64,000 nt of DNA. Source: Hymenobacter frigidus (GTDB lineage Bacteria; Bacteroidota; Bacteroidia; Cytophagales; Hymenobacteraceae). The stretch lies in assembly GCF_014640435.1 (NCBI RefSeq), contig NZ_BMGY01000011.1:224-64223 (forward strand), in the 5' to 3' direction. This document shows positions 17,824 through 28,601 of this stretch, piece by piece. Below the pieces are notes generated by a model that was given only the letters and a program-made list of their open reading frames with translations, did no database searches and was not told the origin of the DNA. A program made the translations under genes and the position numbers. Every line of letters starts with the position of its first letter. Position 1 is the stretch's first letter.

Positions 17824-18456
17824 TTAGAGCCGCGGGCGCACGGCACGAATAAACCGACTGAGGTAATAGTCCGATTCCAGGCTGTTTTCGACCACGCCGA
17901 GCGACGTTGACGCGTGAATAAAATCCACGCCTTCGTCGTCGACCACCGTCACGAGACCGACGTGCGTGATAGCGCGGCTGCCCGGTGAAGCTCCAAAAAA
18001 CACCAAATCGCCGGGTCGTAAATCGGTGGTTTTAACGCCCTCGCCCCACACGGCCTGCTCGTTGGATGAGCGCGGGATATTGACGCCCGCCTCGCCAAAG
18101 GATAATTGCAGCAGGCCTGAGCAGTCGAGCCCCAGCCGCGTGGTGCCGCCGTAGAGGTAGGGCACGCCCTGGTAGGAGCGGGCCGCGTCTACCACCGAAG
18201 CCAGGGTGCCGGTGGCGCTGCCCATGCGCGGGGCGCGCCGGGTCACGGTTTTAGTTTTGCTGCCGCTGGGTGTCACGCCCACCGTTTTGGTTTTGCCCGA
18301 GGGCCGGGCGCTCAGGCGGCTACCGCCCTTTTTCAGGCGCACCATCTCGCGGGCCGAGCGGTACTGGCCGTCGCGGTAATTGAGCTTGCGTTGGCAGCCG
18401 GCCAGAAAAACTAAAGCCAGCAGTACCGGTAGTATCTTCGTTGTCACCCTCCCCAT
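17824..18456 (-). CDS. NlpC/P60 peptidoglycan hydrolase lipoprotein
   Basis: 210 residues from the ATG at 18456 (MGRVTTKILPVLLALVFLAG, lipidated Cys21). After a basic linker rich in Lys/Thr/Ser comes an NlpC/P60 domain: catalytic Cys in LGLDCSGLLQLSF, His in RAITHVGLVT, third polar residue in DFIHAST. These enzymes cut D-Glu-diaminopimelate links in stem peptides. It diverges from the oxidase gene at 18501 with only 44 bp between the starts. Confidence 0.88.
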   Translation of the reverse strand: MGRVTTKILPVLLALVFLAGCQRKLNYRDGQYRSAREMVRLKKGGSRLSARPSGKTKTVGVTPSGSKTKTVTRRAPRMGSATGTLASVVDAARSYQGVPYLYGGTTRLGLDCSGLLQLSFGEAGVNIPRSSNEQAVWGEGVKTTDLRPGDLVFFGASPGSRAITHVGLVTVVDDEGVDFIHASTSLGVVENSLESDYYLSRFIRAVRPRL

Positions 18457-18500
18457 TGGCTGCAAAGATAGTTTGCGCGGCCTTTCCGGAATCACCGCTC

Positions 18501-19919
<1,419 letters not shown>

Positions 19920-19940
19920 AACTGTAAGGCAAGTATAGTA

Positions 19941-19985
19941 GAACGTCATGCTGCGACAAGCGCAGCATGACGTTCGTTTTTACTC
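19941..19985. terminator. Bidirectional terminator between convergent genes
   Basis: 15-bp perfect stem GAACGTCATGCTGCG / CGCAGCATGACGTTC with a 5-base loop, followed by GTTTTTA on the plus strand. It lies between glcD and the convergent amidase. The arm resembles the GTCATxCTGAG repeat family seen at 27536, so the terminator may derive from that repeat. Confidence 0.8.
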
Positions 19986-20017
19986 ACAGTTGCCTACGGC
20001 CCTGGTGCCACTTTATT

Positions 20018-21661
20018 TTACTCCGCCACCGTCGCCAGCATCTTCGGCGCTGCCCGTTTGTGCGTGGCCTGCTCGTAGGCGTAGCCCAGCCCTAACAACA
20101 GTCCTTCCTGATAAGCCCCACCCACAAACGACAATCCGACCGGCAACCCGCGCACCATCCCCATGGGCACGGTGAGGTGCGGGTAGCCCGACACGGCCGC
20201 TGGCGTTGAAAAATCGGTGCCCGTGGAATAGTCACCATTCACCCAGTCGATGCACCAGGCCGGGCCGGTCGTGGCACCTACAATGGCCGTGAGCTGGTTG
20301 GTGCGCAGCATAGTGTCGATGATTTTGCGTGATTCCGTCACCGTTTTCAGTACGGCGGCTTTGTATTTGGCATTGTTCAGCCCATCGGTCGCTTCTGCTT
20401 GAATCAGGGTTTCCTGCTGGAAAAACGGCATGGCCTCGGCCGCGTGGGCCTTGTTGTAGGCAATAACATCGGCCAGGGTGCGCACGCTGGTCCCGGCACT
20501 GGCCAGGTACTTGTTCACACCTTCCTTGAATTCATAGAGCAGCACATTGAATTCAGCTTCGCCAAGCGGGTTTATCAGTTTGTTAAGCTCAACCTCCACC
20601 ACCGTCGCCCCCTGGGCTTTGAGTGCGGCCACTGCTTCTTTGAGCAGCGCGGCCACGGCGGGCGGGCCGTTCAGGTGCGCTTTTTCTACCCCGAGGCGCT
20701 GGCCTTTGAGGGCATCTGATTTTAGGAAGGTGGTGTAGTCGGTGGGCCTATTGGCTGGTATGGGCAGCCGGGCCGGGTCGGTGGGGTCGGGGCCAGCCAG
20801 TGCGGCCAGTAGCAAGGCCGCGTCGCGCACGGTGCGGGCCATGGGGCCGGCCGTGTCCTGCGTGCTGGAAATGGGAATGATGCCACTGCGGCTCAGCAGG
20901 CCCACCGTGGGCTTGAGGCCGACAAGCCCGTTGCAGGACGCGGGCGATACCACCGAGCCGTCCGTTTCGGTGCCAATGGCCACGGCGCACAAATTGGCCG
21001 CCACCGCCGCGCCCGACCCCGCGCTGCTGCCGCTGGTGCTGCGGTCGAGCGCGTAGGGGTTGCGGCTCTGGCGGCCCCGGCTGCTCCAGCCGCTCACCGA
21101 GTGCGAGGAGCGGAAATTCGCCCACTCGCTCAGGTTAGTTTTGCCCAGCAGCACGGCCCCGGCGGCCCGTAGCTTCTGCACAATAAAGGCGTCCTGCTTG
21201 GCCTTATGGCCGATGAGGGCCGAGGCTCCGGCGGTGGTCATCATCTGGTCGCCGCTGTCGATGTTATCCTTAATCAGCACCGGAATGCCGTGCAGCGGGC
21301 CGCGCAGCTTGCCGGCCTTGCGCTCCCGGTCCAGGCCGTCGGCAATGGTGAGCGCATCGGGGTTGGTTTCGATGACGGCGCGCAGCATGGGCCCGGCCTC
21401 ATTCAGCGCTTTGATGCGGGCCAGGTATTTTTCGCTGAGGCTCCGGGCCGTTTCGGTGCCTTTGGCCATGCGGTCCTGCAAATCGGCCACGGTGGCCTCG
21501 TGCAGGGCAAACGGTTCATCGGAAGTTTTCCCGGTGGTTGCAGCATCCGTCGGGGCGTCGGCTACCGGCTTGTCGGTGGTGGGCTGGCAGGCCACGGCGG
21601 GCAGCAGCGCGGCGGTGAGGGCCACGCGGGTACCATGATTTAGAAAAAGGCGACGGTCCAT
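20018..21661 (-). CDS. Amidase-signature lipoprotein
   Basis: 547 residues from the ATG at 21661 ([20 protein letters not shown]), with a lipobox-like PAVAC (Cys25). The amidase signature fold is clear: catalytic Lys in [14 protein letters not shown], and the Ser-rich motif [17 protein letters not shown] holding the cis-Ser and nucleophilic Ser. Family members hydrolyse amides including indoleacetamide-type compounds and peptides. Anchored at or beyond the inner membrane. No pathway context; substrate unknown. Confidence 0.85.
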   Translation of the reverse strand: MDRRLFLNHGTRVALTAALLPAVACQPTTDKPVADAPTDAATTGKTSDEPFALHEATVADLQDRMAKGTETARSLSEKYLARIKALNEAGPMLRAVIETNPDALTIADGLDRERKAGKLRGPLHGIPVLIKDNIDSGDQMMTTAGASALIGHKAKQDAFIVQKLRAAGAVLLGKTNLSEWANFRSSHSVSGWSSRGRQSRNPYALDRSTSGSSAGSGAAVAANLCAVAIGTETDGSVVSPASCNGLVGLKPTVGLLSRSGIIPISSTQDTAGPMARTVRDAALLLAALAGPDPTDPARLPIPANRPTDYTTFLKSDALKGQRLGVEKAHLNGPPAVAALLKEAVAALKAQGATVVEVELNKLINPLGEAEFNVLLYEFKEGVNKYLASAGTSVRTLADVIAYNKAHAAEAMPFFQQETLIQAEATDGLNNAKYKAAVLKTVTESRKIIDTMLRTNQLTAIVGATTGPAWCIDWVNGDYSTGTDFSTPAAVSGYPHLTVPMGMVRGLPVGLSFVGGAYQEGLLLGLGYAYEQATHKRAAPKMLATVAE

Positions 21662-21802
21662 AAAAGACAACGCAAATAGAAGAGGAGGGCCGGAGAAAAT
21701 GCTCCGCCCGGCAATGATACTGCGCAAAGGGCGGCAGACAACTCCCCGCCGCAGCCCACGGCCATTACCCTTGGCAAAACGCTACTGGTACCCCCACAAA
21801 AT

Positions 21803-21838
21803 AACAGCCGGCCTTGGGAAGAGGTCGGCTGTTTTCTA
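21803..21838. terminator. Hairpin after the acyl-CoA-binding gene
   Basis: Stem AACAGCCG-GCC / GGT-CGGCTGTT, T-runs on both sides (ATTTT on the minus strand, TTTTCTATT on the plus). It lies 38 bases beyond the ACBP stop. Confidence 0.7.
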
Positions 21839-21875
21839 TTAAAACCGGAAGCCGCTGGGGCTCCAAATCATCCGT

Positions 21876-22310
21876 TTACCGGGCTTGCTGGTCTTTGAGC
21901 TTGTCCTCGCCACCGTAGGGCGCGCCGGCGGTGATGTCGCCGCGCAGGCCGCCGTGGTCGGTGGGGGTAGGGGCTCCGGTCTGGCCGTCGGTGGGCACGG
22001 GGCTGGCCGTGGCACTGCCGCTACTGCCGCCCGTAATTTCGGCCACCCGGGCCACGTAGCGCTGCTTGGCTTCGTCCTCGGGCACGCCCTTAAACTGGTT
22101 CCAGGAGTCCCACTGGGCCTGCGAGAGGCCGGCGGGGCCGCTGGCCTGGTCGGCTTCGGTGGGGGAGACTTCCCCCGCTTTCATGTTCACATCGCCTTCG
22201 GTAGCCTGCTTGTAGAGGCCGTAAAGCTCAGTCATGTGCTTGGCGGCCATGTCGCCGGGCAGGTTGTTTACTTGGTCGGCCGCAGCGCGGAATTGGTCGT
22301 TGGTATTCAT
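21876..22310 (-). CDS. Acyl-CoA-binding protein (ACBP) with flexible tail
   Basis: 144 residues from the ATG at 22310. Residues about 1-90 match the ACBP fold: FRAAADQVNNLPG, the ligand-site motif LYGLYKQATEGDVN, and QAQWDSWNQFKGVPEDEAKQ. Tyr and Lys of YxxYKQAT and KGxxxxxA are the residues that hold the CoA moiety in known ACBPs. A low-complexity Gly/Ser/Thr/Pro tail of about 50 residues follows. ACBPs buffer long-chain acyl-CoA in the cytoplasm. A longer upstream frame is in-frame but lacks similarity. Confidence 0.85.
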   Translation of the reverse strand: MNTNDQFRAAADQVNNLPGDMAAKHMTELYGLYKQATEGDVNMKAGEVSPTEADQASGPAGLSQAQWDSWNQFKGVPEDEAKQRYVARVAEITGGSSGSATASPVPTDGQTGAPTPTDHGGLRGDITAGAPYGGEDKLKDQQAR

Positions 22311-22481
22311 AAAAGGCAAAAAAAGAAAAGAGAATGGAAGGATGAGCGGGCGCGGACAGCAGGAATAACGCTGCGTAGCCAGTGCCGCCAAAAATCCGTA
22401 CAGGCGGGCTGCAGCGGCTGAATTCATCGGCAAACCTGCTGTTGTCAATACCCCGAGGCCGGGCTTTAGGTTGCGGGGTCG

Positions 22482-22489
22482 TACTTTTG
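22482..22489 (+). promoter_or_regulatory. -7 box just before asnB-like gene
   Basis: TACTTTTG, matching TAnnTTTG, ends 9 bases before the ATG at 22499. If used, the transcript would start only a few bases before the start codon. Confidence 0.5.
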
Positions 22490-22498
22490 CCTACGATT

Positions 22499-24403
22499 AT
22501 GTGCGGAATAACCGGAGTATTTGCCTTTACGGAAACAGGTCGTCAATCATTGGCCAACCTGCAAGCATCCACCGATGCTATCATTCGCCGCGGGCCTGAC
22601 TCGCAGGGCCATTTTGTCTACGACCAGTGCGGGCTGGGCTTCCGGCGGCTGGCTATTCTCGACCTCTCGACCGACGGCAACCAGCCGATGACCGACGCGT
22701 CGGGGCGCTATACCATCGTCTTCAACGGCGAGATTTTCAACTACCGCGAGCTGCGCGAGAAGCTGCTCAAGCGCGGCTGTAAATTCCATTCGCAGACTGA
22801 TACGGAGGTCATTCTCCAGCTCTACATCACCGAGGGCCGCAGCTTTATCAAGAAGCTGAATGGGTTCTTCGCGTTCTCTATTTACGACAAGGAGGAAAAC
22901 TCGCTGCTCATCGCCCGCGACCGGTTTGGCGTGAAGCCCTTGCTGATTTACCGCGACGAGGACAAGCTGTTTCTGGCTTCGGAAATGAAGTCCATCATGG
23001 CCCTGGGCGTGCCGCGCAAGCTCGATTACGTGGCCCTGAGCCAGTACCTGCAGCTCAACTACATTCCCGGCCCCGCCAGCATTTTCAAGGGCGTGAAAAA
23101 GATGCTGCCCGGCCATTACCTGTACATTAAGGACGGCAAGGTGGTGGGCAAGGCTTGGTACAAAATCCCCTACGACGCCAAAAAGGTCGCCAAAAATAAG
23201 CTCAGCTACGAGCAGCAGCAGCACAAGCTGGTCGACCTGATGGATGGGGCCGTGCAGCGCCGCCTCGTGGCCGACGTGCCGCTCGGCTGCTTCCTCAGCG
23301 GGGGCATCGACTCCAGTGTCATCGCCGCGCTGGCCGCCCGCCACACACCCCACCTGAGCACGTTCAGCATCGGCTTCAAGGACGAGCCGTTCTTCGACGA
23401 AACCAAGTATGCCAACCTCGTGGCCGCCCGCCACAAGACCAACCACACGGTTTTCTCGTTGACCAATAACGACCTCTACGAGCACATCCACGACATGCTG
23501 GACTACCTCGATGAGCCGTTTGCCGACTCCTCGGCCCTGGCCGTGTACATCCTCAGCCAGCGCACCCGCCAGAAAGTGACCGTGGCGCTGAGTGGCGACG
23601 GTGCCGACGAAATGTTTGGCGGCTACAACAAGCACATGGGCGAGTTCAAGGTGCGGCAGGGCGGCGTTAAGGCCGAAGCGGTAACGGCGCTGGGCTTCCT
23701 CTGGGATGTGTTACCCAAGTCACGCAACGGCTTTATTGGCAACCGTATCCGGCAGCTGCAGCGTTTTTCGCGCGGCATGACGGCCGGCGTGAAAGACCGG
23801 TACTGGGACTGGGCCAGCTTCGCCTCGGCTGCCGATGCCCGCAACCTGCTCAGTCCCGCCAGCCGGGCCAAAGTGGGTAAGAAACTAGCCGCCAAGCGCC
23901 GCAAAGACATTCTGGAGCACCTGCACGCCGACGGCGACCTCAACGAGGTGTTGCTCACCGACATGACCTTGGTGCTGCCCTACGACATGCTCACGAAGGT
24001 GGACCTGATGAGCATGGCCAACTCGCTGGAAGTGCGCACGCCGTTCCTCGATTACAAAGTGGTCGACTTTGCTTTCTCCATTCCCGTCACCAGCAAGGTG
24101 GACGCGACCATGAAAAAGCGCATTGTGCAGGACGCCTTTCGCTCCGAGCTGCCCGTGGAGCTCTACGACCGGCCCAAGCACGGCTTCGAAGTGCCCCTGC
24201 TCAAGTGGATGCGCGGCGAGCTGCGCTCCTTGATTGAGGACGACCTGCTGCGCGATGACTTCATCGAAGCGCAGGGCATTTTCGATGTCACGGCCATTCG
24301 CGCCCTCAAAACCCAGCTGTTTTCGCGCAGCCCCGGCGACGTACACGCCCGCATCTGGGGCCTCATCGTGTTCCAGACCTGGTGGAAGCAGTACATGGCG
24401 TAA
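22499..24403 (+). CDS. asnB: Asparagine synthase (glutamine-hydrolysing)-like amidotransferase
   Basis: 634 residues. The N-terminal class II glutaminase starts with the nucleophile Cys2 (MCGITGVF) and carries RRGPDSQG and FNGEIFNYRELR. The synthetase half has the PP-loop LSGGIDSSVIAALA (about residues 263-276) for ATP binding and VALSGDGADEMFGGYNKH. It makes an amide from a carboxylate with glutamine as nitrogen donor. It may be the housekeeping asparagine synthase. Its position at the head of a polysaccharide locus also allows a role in making uronamide sugars, as for AsnB-like proteins of O-antigen loci. The stop overlaps the next gene start (TAATG). Confidence 0.88.
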   Translation: MCGITGVFAFTETGRQSLANLQASTDAIIRRGPDSQGHFVYDQCGLGFRRLAILDLSTDGNQPMTDASGRYTIVFNGEIFNYRELREKLLKRGCKFHSQTDTEVILQLYITEGRSFIKKLNGFFAFSIYDKEENSLLIARDRFGVKPLLIYRDEDKLFLASEMKSIMALGVPRKLDYVALSQYLQLNYIPGPASIFKGVKKMLPGHYLYIKDGKVVGKAWYKIPYDAKKVAKNKLSYEQQQHKLVDLMDGAVQRRLVADVPLGCFLSGGIDSSVIAALAARHTPHLSTFSIGFKDEPFFDETKYANLVAARHKTNHTVFSLTNNDLYEHIHDMLDYLDEPFADSSALAVYILSQRTRQKVTVALSGDGADEMFGGYNKHMGEFKVRQGGVKAEAVTALGFLWDVLPKSRNGFIGNRIRQLQRFSRGMTAGVKDRYWDWASFASAADARNLLSPASRAKVGKKLAAKRRKDILEHLHADGDLNEVLLTDMTLVLPYDMLTKVDLMSMANSLEVRTPFLDYKVVDFAFSIPVTSKVDATMKKRIVQDAFRSELPVELYDRPKHGFEVPLLKWMRGELRSLIEDDLLRDDFIEAQGIFDVTAIRALKTQLFSRSPGDVHARIWGLIVFQTWWKQYMA

Positions 24404-26022
24404 TGATTGGAAAAACAGGGATAAGAAAGGAGGAATCGGGAAGTCTGGCTGGGACTATGCCGCCTGTCGGCTCCTCCTTTTTTAGGCGTCACTTTTCGAT
24501 TCCAAAGCTGGCTTTACTGGTGGGATTAGCCATTACGGCGGTACGTATCAGCCTGATTGGCAAGGGCACCATGGCGTTTGTGGACGAGCAGCGCTACGTC
24601 ACCGCCATGCTGGGCCTCCGGGCCCTGGGCGAAGGCCACGTGCTGGAGTTTTTGCGGGCCATTAATTCGATGGGGGCCCGGCCCGGTGACGGCTTGTGGC
24701 GCGCCATCCCCGGCTTGGGGCAAGCTGCGTTGCTGCTGACCACCGGGCTCAATCCCAATTCTCCGCCGTCGCTACAAGTACCGCAGTTGTTCAATGTGCT
24801 CGTGATGAGCCTGAACATGCTGCTCCTCTACAAGATATACCGGCGGTTTTTCCAGGCAGGTATGGCCTTGCTCGGTATCGTGCTGTATTCAAGTCTGGTA
24901 AATACGAACCTCTACCTGCGCCACCTACTGCCCTACGACCACGCGCTATTCTTCTTCCTGCTGGCGCTGTGGTTGCTGCTGCGGCTCACGGCCCGCTCGG
25001 CGGGATGGAAATATGGGCTGGTTGGGGCGCTGGCCGCGTTTAGCTACGCCGTATACCCAGGCTATTTCATGGGTCCGGTGGTACTGCTGGCGCTGGGAAC
25101 AGTGCTGGCTTTGGCCTCCCCAACCGATGGGAGTGAAGCAAAAACCGCAGGACGCTTGGTACCGGTTGGGCTTCAACTGGCAGGCGTGCTTTTGGTATTG
25201 GGGGGGCTACAGCTCCTCTCGCTTCTGGCGGATACTTCCTACTGGGCCAGTAGCCGCTACATATCCACCACTATCACCCAAGGCAGTTTCGATGAAGGCC
25301 TCAGCTTTATTGGCCGGTATTATTGGCAGGTTGAGGGCTGGATGGGATTTGGGCTGGTGTTGTTGTTTGGGATTGGTTTGCTGCGGTGCCTCGGGGCGGC
25401 TGTGCGGCAGCCCGCCTCGTTGTCGCTGGCAGCTCTGCTGAGCATTTCTTTTCTGGCCTGGCTGGGCTATGCCGGGGCCGTGCTGGCGCACAAGCTGGTG
25501 TTCTATGGCCGGATTCTGCATTTCTTCGGCCCGTTCATCGTGTTGGGGGCCTTGGTGGCGCTGCACAAGCTAGCCAGTGCCCGGCTGGCCGTAAACACGC
25601 TGTTGCTCATCTTCGGCAGTGCCTTGGCACTAGAGCATTTCGGGGCTTTTGCCAGTGCTTACAAAGCCATTGAGTACCCGAGTGATGTAGCCTATGACCA
25701 CGGCATTCATGACTATAATCAGATTGCCGCCAATGAAATCAGCGTATGCGATAAGAATATCATCTTCAACCGCTTGTTCGGCCCCCGGCTGAGACCAATT
25801 CAGGTGATTGTACCACAACCAACCCGCTATCAATTCATCAACTTCGCCTATCTCTATCCCATCAGCTGCTACAAAGCTCCTGGGTTGAAGGCTGGAACCG
25901 TAGTCGCTGCAGTGCCATACTTCATGAAATACCCGGCTTACCAGTTCGAAGGCCACAACCAGGCCCAACGCGTTATTCTGCAGAATTATGCAGTTGAATT
26001 TCGGATTGTAAAAATGAACTGA
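24403..26022 (+). CDS. Polytopic membrane protein, GT39-like
   Basis: 539 residues with about 10-12 membrane segments and a C-terminal soluble part of about 100 residues. After the first segment stands DEQRYVTAML, reminiscent of the acidic first-loop motif of GT39/ArnT-like lipid-linked sugar transferases; this is the only functional hint. The start at 24403 overlaps the asnB-like stop as TAATG, arguing for coupling; ATG at 24457 (MPPVGSSFFRRHF) is an alternative. Probably moves a sugar from a lipid carrier on the periplasmic side. Confidence 0.7.
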   Translation: MIGKTGIRKEESGSLAGTMPPVGSSFFRRHFSIPKLALLVGLAITAVRISLIGKGTMAFVDEQRYVTAMLGLRALGEGHVLEFLRAINSMGARPGDGLWRAIPGLGQAALLLTTGLNPNSPPSLQVPQLFNVLVMSLNMLLLYKIYRRFFQAGMALLGIVLYSSLVNTNLYLRHLLPYDHALFFFLLALWLLLRLTARSAGWKYGLVGALAAFSYAVYPGYFMGPVVLLALGTVLALASPTDGSEAKTAGRLVPVGLQLAGVLLVLGGLQLLSLLADTSYWASSRYISTTITQGSFDEGLSFIGRYYWQVEGWMGFGLVLLFGIGLLRCLGAAVRQPASLSLAALLSISFLAWLGYAGAVLAHKLVFYGRILHFFGPFIVLGALVALHKLASARLAVNTLLLIFGSALALEHFGAFASAYKAIEYPSDVAYDHGIHDYNQIAANEISVCDKNIIFNRLFGPRLRPIQVIVPQPTRYQFINFAYLYPISCYKAPGLKAGTVVAAVPYFMKYPAYQFEGHNQAQRVILQNYAVEFRIVKMN

Positions 26023-26044
26023 AAATAGATAAATTATTGGAAGA

Positions 26045-26072
26045 TTGCGTCATTAAATTGGCAGTATCTTTG
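26045..26072 (+). promoter_or_regulatory. Promoter of ugd
   Basis: TTG at 26045-26047, 17 bases, then TATCTTTG at 26065-26072: the Bacteroidota -33/-7 pair at slightly short spacing. The ugd start lies 97 bases downstream, leaving a long 5' leader. Confidence 0.6.
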
Positions 26073-26169
26073 CGGCATGCGCTTGTAATCGCCTCCGTAC
26101 TCGTGCCAACGAGCGCTGAAGGCCTAATTTGCTGCGCTGAATTATTAATCTCTGCGCCCAACGCATCAT

Positions 26170-27522
26170 ATGAAAATAGCAGTTATAGGTACCGGTTACG
26201 TTGGTTTAGTGACGGGAACGTGTTTTGCCGAAGTGGGCATCGACGTGACCTGCATCGATATCGACCAGAAAAAAATTGATAATCTGCACCAAGGCATATT
26301 GCCGATTTACGAGCCGGGCCTGGAAGAAATGGTGACCCGCAACGTGGAAAAAGGGCGTCTGCACTTCTCCACGGACCTGACCGAAGCCATTAAAGACTGC
26401 GATGTAGCGTTTATCGCCGTGGGCACCCCGCCCGGCGAAGACGGCTCGGCCGACCTGAAGTACGTGCTGGCCGTAGCCCGCGGCATCGGTGAGCACATGA
26501 GCAGCTACGGCGTGATTGTGACCAAAAGCACGGTGCCCGTGGGCACTGCCGCCAAGGTGCGGGCCGAAATCGAAAAAGCTCTGGCCAAGCGCGGTACCGA
26601 CGCCAGCGCCATCGAGTTTGACGTAGCTTCCAACCCCGAATTTCTCAAGGAAGGCGCGGCCATCGACGACTTCCTTAAGCCCGACCGCATTGTGGTAGGC
26701 ATCGCCTCTGACCGCGCCGAAGAAGTAATGCGCCGCCTCTATAAGCCTTTCCTGCTCAACGGCCATCCGATTATTTTCATGGATATTCCGTCGGCCGAGA
26801 TGACCAAGTACGCGGCCAACGCAATGCTGGCCACCAAAATCAGCTTCATGAACGACGTGGCCAACCTATGCGAAATCATGGGGGCCGACGTGAACATGGT
26901 GCGCCGGGGCATTGGCTCCGATGCCCGCATCGGGACCAAATTCATCTACCCCGGCATCGGCTACGGCGGCTCCTGTTTCCCGAAAGACGTGAAGGCGCTG
27001 ATTAAAACCGCCCAGGAAAACGGTTACGACATGCAGGTGCTGCGCGCCGTGGAAGGGGTGAATGAGAACCAGAAATCAGTACTCTTTAACAAGTTGAGCC
27101 AGCATTTTGGCGGCGAGCTGCGCGGCCTGAAAATCGCCGTTTGGGGCCTGTCCTTCAAGCCCAAGACCGACGATATGCGGGAAGCTCCTTCGCTGGTCAT
27201 TATCGAGAAGCTGCTGGCCGCGGGCTGCATCGTGATGGCCTACGACCCCGTGGCCATGCCCGAAGCCCGGCATTCGCTCGGTGACACCATTACTTACGCC
27301 AAGGACGAATTCGAAGCCCTCATCGATGCCGACGCGCTGCTAGTGGTGACGGAGTGGCCCGACTTTCGGGCCCCCAACTTTGAAGTAGTGGGACGCCTGA
27401 TGAAGCAGAAGAATATCTTTGATGGCCGCAACATCTACGATGCCAGTGAGTTGAAAGACATTGGCTTCGTGTACCACTGCATTGGCATCAAGACTGACCA
27501 CAAGGAGCCGGCTAGAGCTTAA
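26170..27522 (+). CDS. ugd: UDP-glucose 6-dehydrogenase
   Basis: 450 residues. It oxidises UDP-glucose to UDP-glucuronate with two NAD. The Rossmann start is MKIAVIGTGYVGLVTGTCFA; the middle has TKSTVPVGTA and SNPEFLKEGAAIDDF; catalytic Cys near residue 268 lies in GYGGSCFPKDVKAL. The C-terminal UDP-binding domain has AVWGLSFKPKTDDMREAP. Full length for the family. The next gene uses its product, so the pair makes UDP-xylose. Related GDP-mannose dehydrogenases cannot be fully excluded, but the neighbour favours UDP-glucose. Confidence 0.92.
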   Translation: MKIAVIGTGYVGLVTGTCFAEVGIDVTCIDIDQKKIDNLHQGILPIYEPGLEEMVTRNVEKGRLHFSTDLTEAIKDCDVAFIAVGTPPGEDGSADLKYVLAVARGIGEHMSSYGVIVTKSTVPVGTAAKVRAEIEKALAKRGTDASAIEFDVASNPEFLKEGAAIDDFLKPDRIVVGIASDRAEEVMRRLYKPFLLNGHPIIFMDIPSAEMTKYAANAMLATKISFMNDVANLCEIMGADVNMVRRGIGSDARIGTKFIYPGIGYGGSCFPKDVKALIKTAQENGYDMQVLRAVEGVNENQKSVLFNKLSQHFGGELRGLKIAVWGLSFKPKTDDMREAPSLVIIEKLLAAGCIVMAYDPVAMPEARHSLGDTITYAKDEFEALIDADALLVVTEWPDFRAPNFEVVGRLMKQKNIFDGRNIYDASELKDIGFVYHCIGIKTDHKEPARA

Positions 27523-27535
27523 CTTTAAAACGTGT

Positions 27536-27643
27536 GTCATCTTGAGTGTAGCGAAGGACCTTATCACGGCTGCATTTTTTAGGGTAATCATTAATACCAA
27601 GTTGCACGGACGTGATAAGGTCCTTCGCTGCGCTCAGGATGAC
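27536..27643. repeat. Inverted interspersed repeat (REP-like)
   Basis: Two 33-base arms, GTCATCTTGAGTGTAGCGAA... at 27536-27568 and its near-complement ending in GCGCTCAGGATGAC at 27611-27643, enclose 42 AT-rich bases. Only a few mismatches separate the arms. It sits between ugd and uxs and may form a large hairpin in the mRNA. A related arm forms the terminator at 19941. I recall similar GTCATxCTGAGCGCAGCGAAG repeats as abundant in Hymenobacter-type genomes, but copy number cannot be tested here. Confidence 0.75.
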
Positions 27644-27653
27644 AAGAAAATTT

Positions 27654-28601
27654 ATGTCTGAAGAAAAAAAACGCGTCCTAATCACTGGCGGGGCCGGTTT
27701 TCTGGGCTCCCACCTCTGCGACCGGTTCCTGGCCGAGGGCTACCACGTCATCGCCATGGACAACCTGATTACGGGTTCGCTCCAGAACATCGAGCACTTG
27801 TTTGGCAAGGAAGATTTTGAGTTTCACCATGCCGACGTGAGTAAGTTCGTGTTCGTGCCCGGCAAGCTCGATTACATCCTGCACTTCGCGTCGCCCGCGT
27901 CGCCGATTGATTACCTCAAAATTCCGATTCAAACCCTGAAAGTGGGCTCGCTGGGCACTCACAACCTGCTGGGCTTAGCCCGCGTGAAAGGGGCCCGCAT
28001 GCTGATAGCCAGCACTTCGGAAGTTTACGGCGACCCCGAAGTTCACCCGCAGGTAGAGGAATATTACGGCAATGTAAACCCCGTCGGCCCCCGCGGCTGC
28101 TACGACGAGGCCAAGCGTTTCCAGGAAGCCATCACCATGGCCTACCATAACCATCACGGTCTGGAAACGCGCATCATCCGCATTTTCAATACCTACGGCC
28201 CGCGCATGCGCCTCGATGACGGCCGCGTGCTACCGGCCTTTCTCTCGCAGGCCCTGCGCGGCGAGAACCTGACCGTATTCGGCGACGGCTCGCAGACCCG
28301 CTCGTTCTGCTACGTCGACGACCTGGTGGAAGGCATCTACCGCTTGCTGCTCAGCGACTACCATATGCCCGTGAACATCGGCAACCCCGATGAAATCACC
28401 ATTAAGCAGTTCGGTGAGGAAATTGCCCGCCTCACTGGCGTCGAGTTCAAGCCCACGTTCCAGGCCCTGCCCGAAAACGACCCGATGAAACGCAAGCCAG
28501 ACATCACGAAGGCCAAGGAAATTTTGGGCTGGGAGCCCCGCGTGAACCGCGCCGAAGGATTGCGGCGTACCTTGGAATACTTTAAGGAGCACGTAAAGTA
28601 G
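27654..28601 (+). CDS. uxs: UDP-glucuronate decarboxylase (UDP-xylose synthase)
   Basis: 315-residue extended short-chain dehydrogenase. NAD site [14 protein letters not shown]; Ser in [15 protein letters not shown]; catalytic Tyr150 and Lys154 in [29 protein letters not shown] is diagnostic of UXS. Converts UDP-glucuronate to UDP-xylose. The start [10 protein letters not shown] at 27654 lies just after the inverted repeat; a longer frame runs through the repeat and is unlikely. Follows ugd in the same direction. Confidence 0.92.
   Translation: MSEEKKRVLITGGAGFLGSHLCDRFLAEGYHVIAMDNLITGSLQNIEHLFGKEDFEFHHADVSKFVFVPGKLDYILHFASPASPIDYLKIPIQTLKVGSLGTHNLLGLARVKGARMLIASTSEVYGDPEVHPQVEEYYGNVNPVGPRGCYDEAKRFQEAITMAYHNHHGLETRIIRIFNTYGPRMRLDDGRVLPAFLSQALRGENLTVFGDGSQTRSFCYVDDLVEGIYRLLLSDYHMPVNIGNPDEITIKQFGEEIARLTGVEFKPTFQALPENDPMKRKPDITKAKEILGWEPRVNRAEGLRRTLEYFKEHVK

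Noticed and set aside
22547..23635. Minus-strand open frame of 362 codons
   Set aside because: Antisense to the asnB-like gene; no motif, explained by GC-rich third positions.
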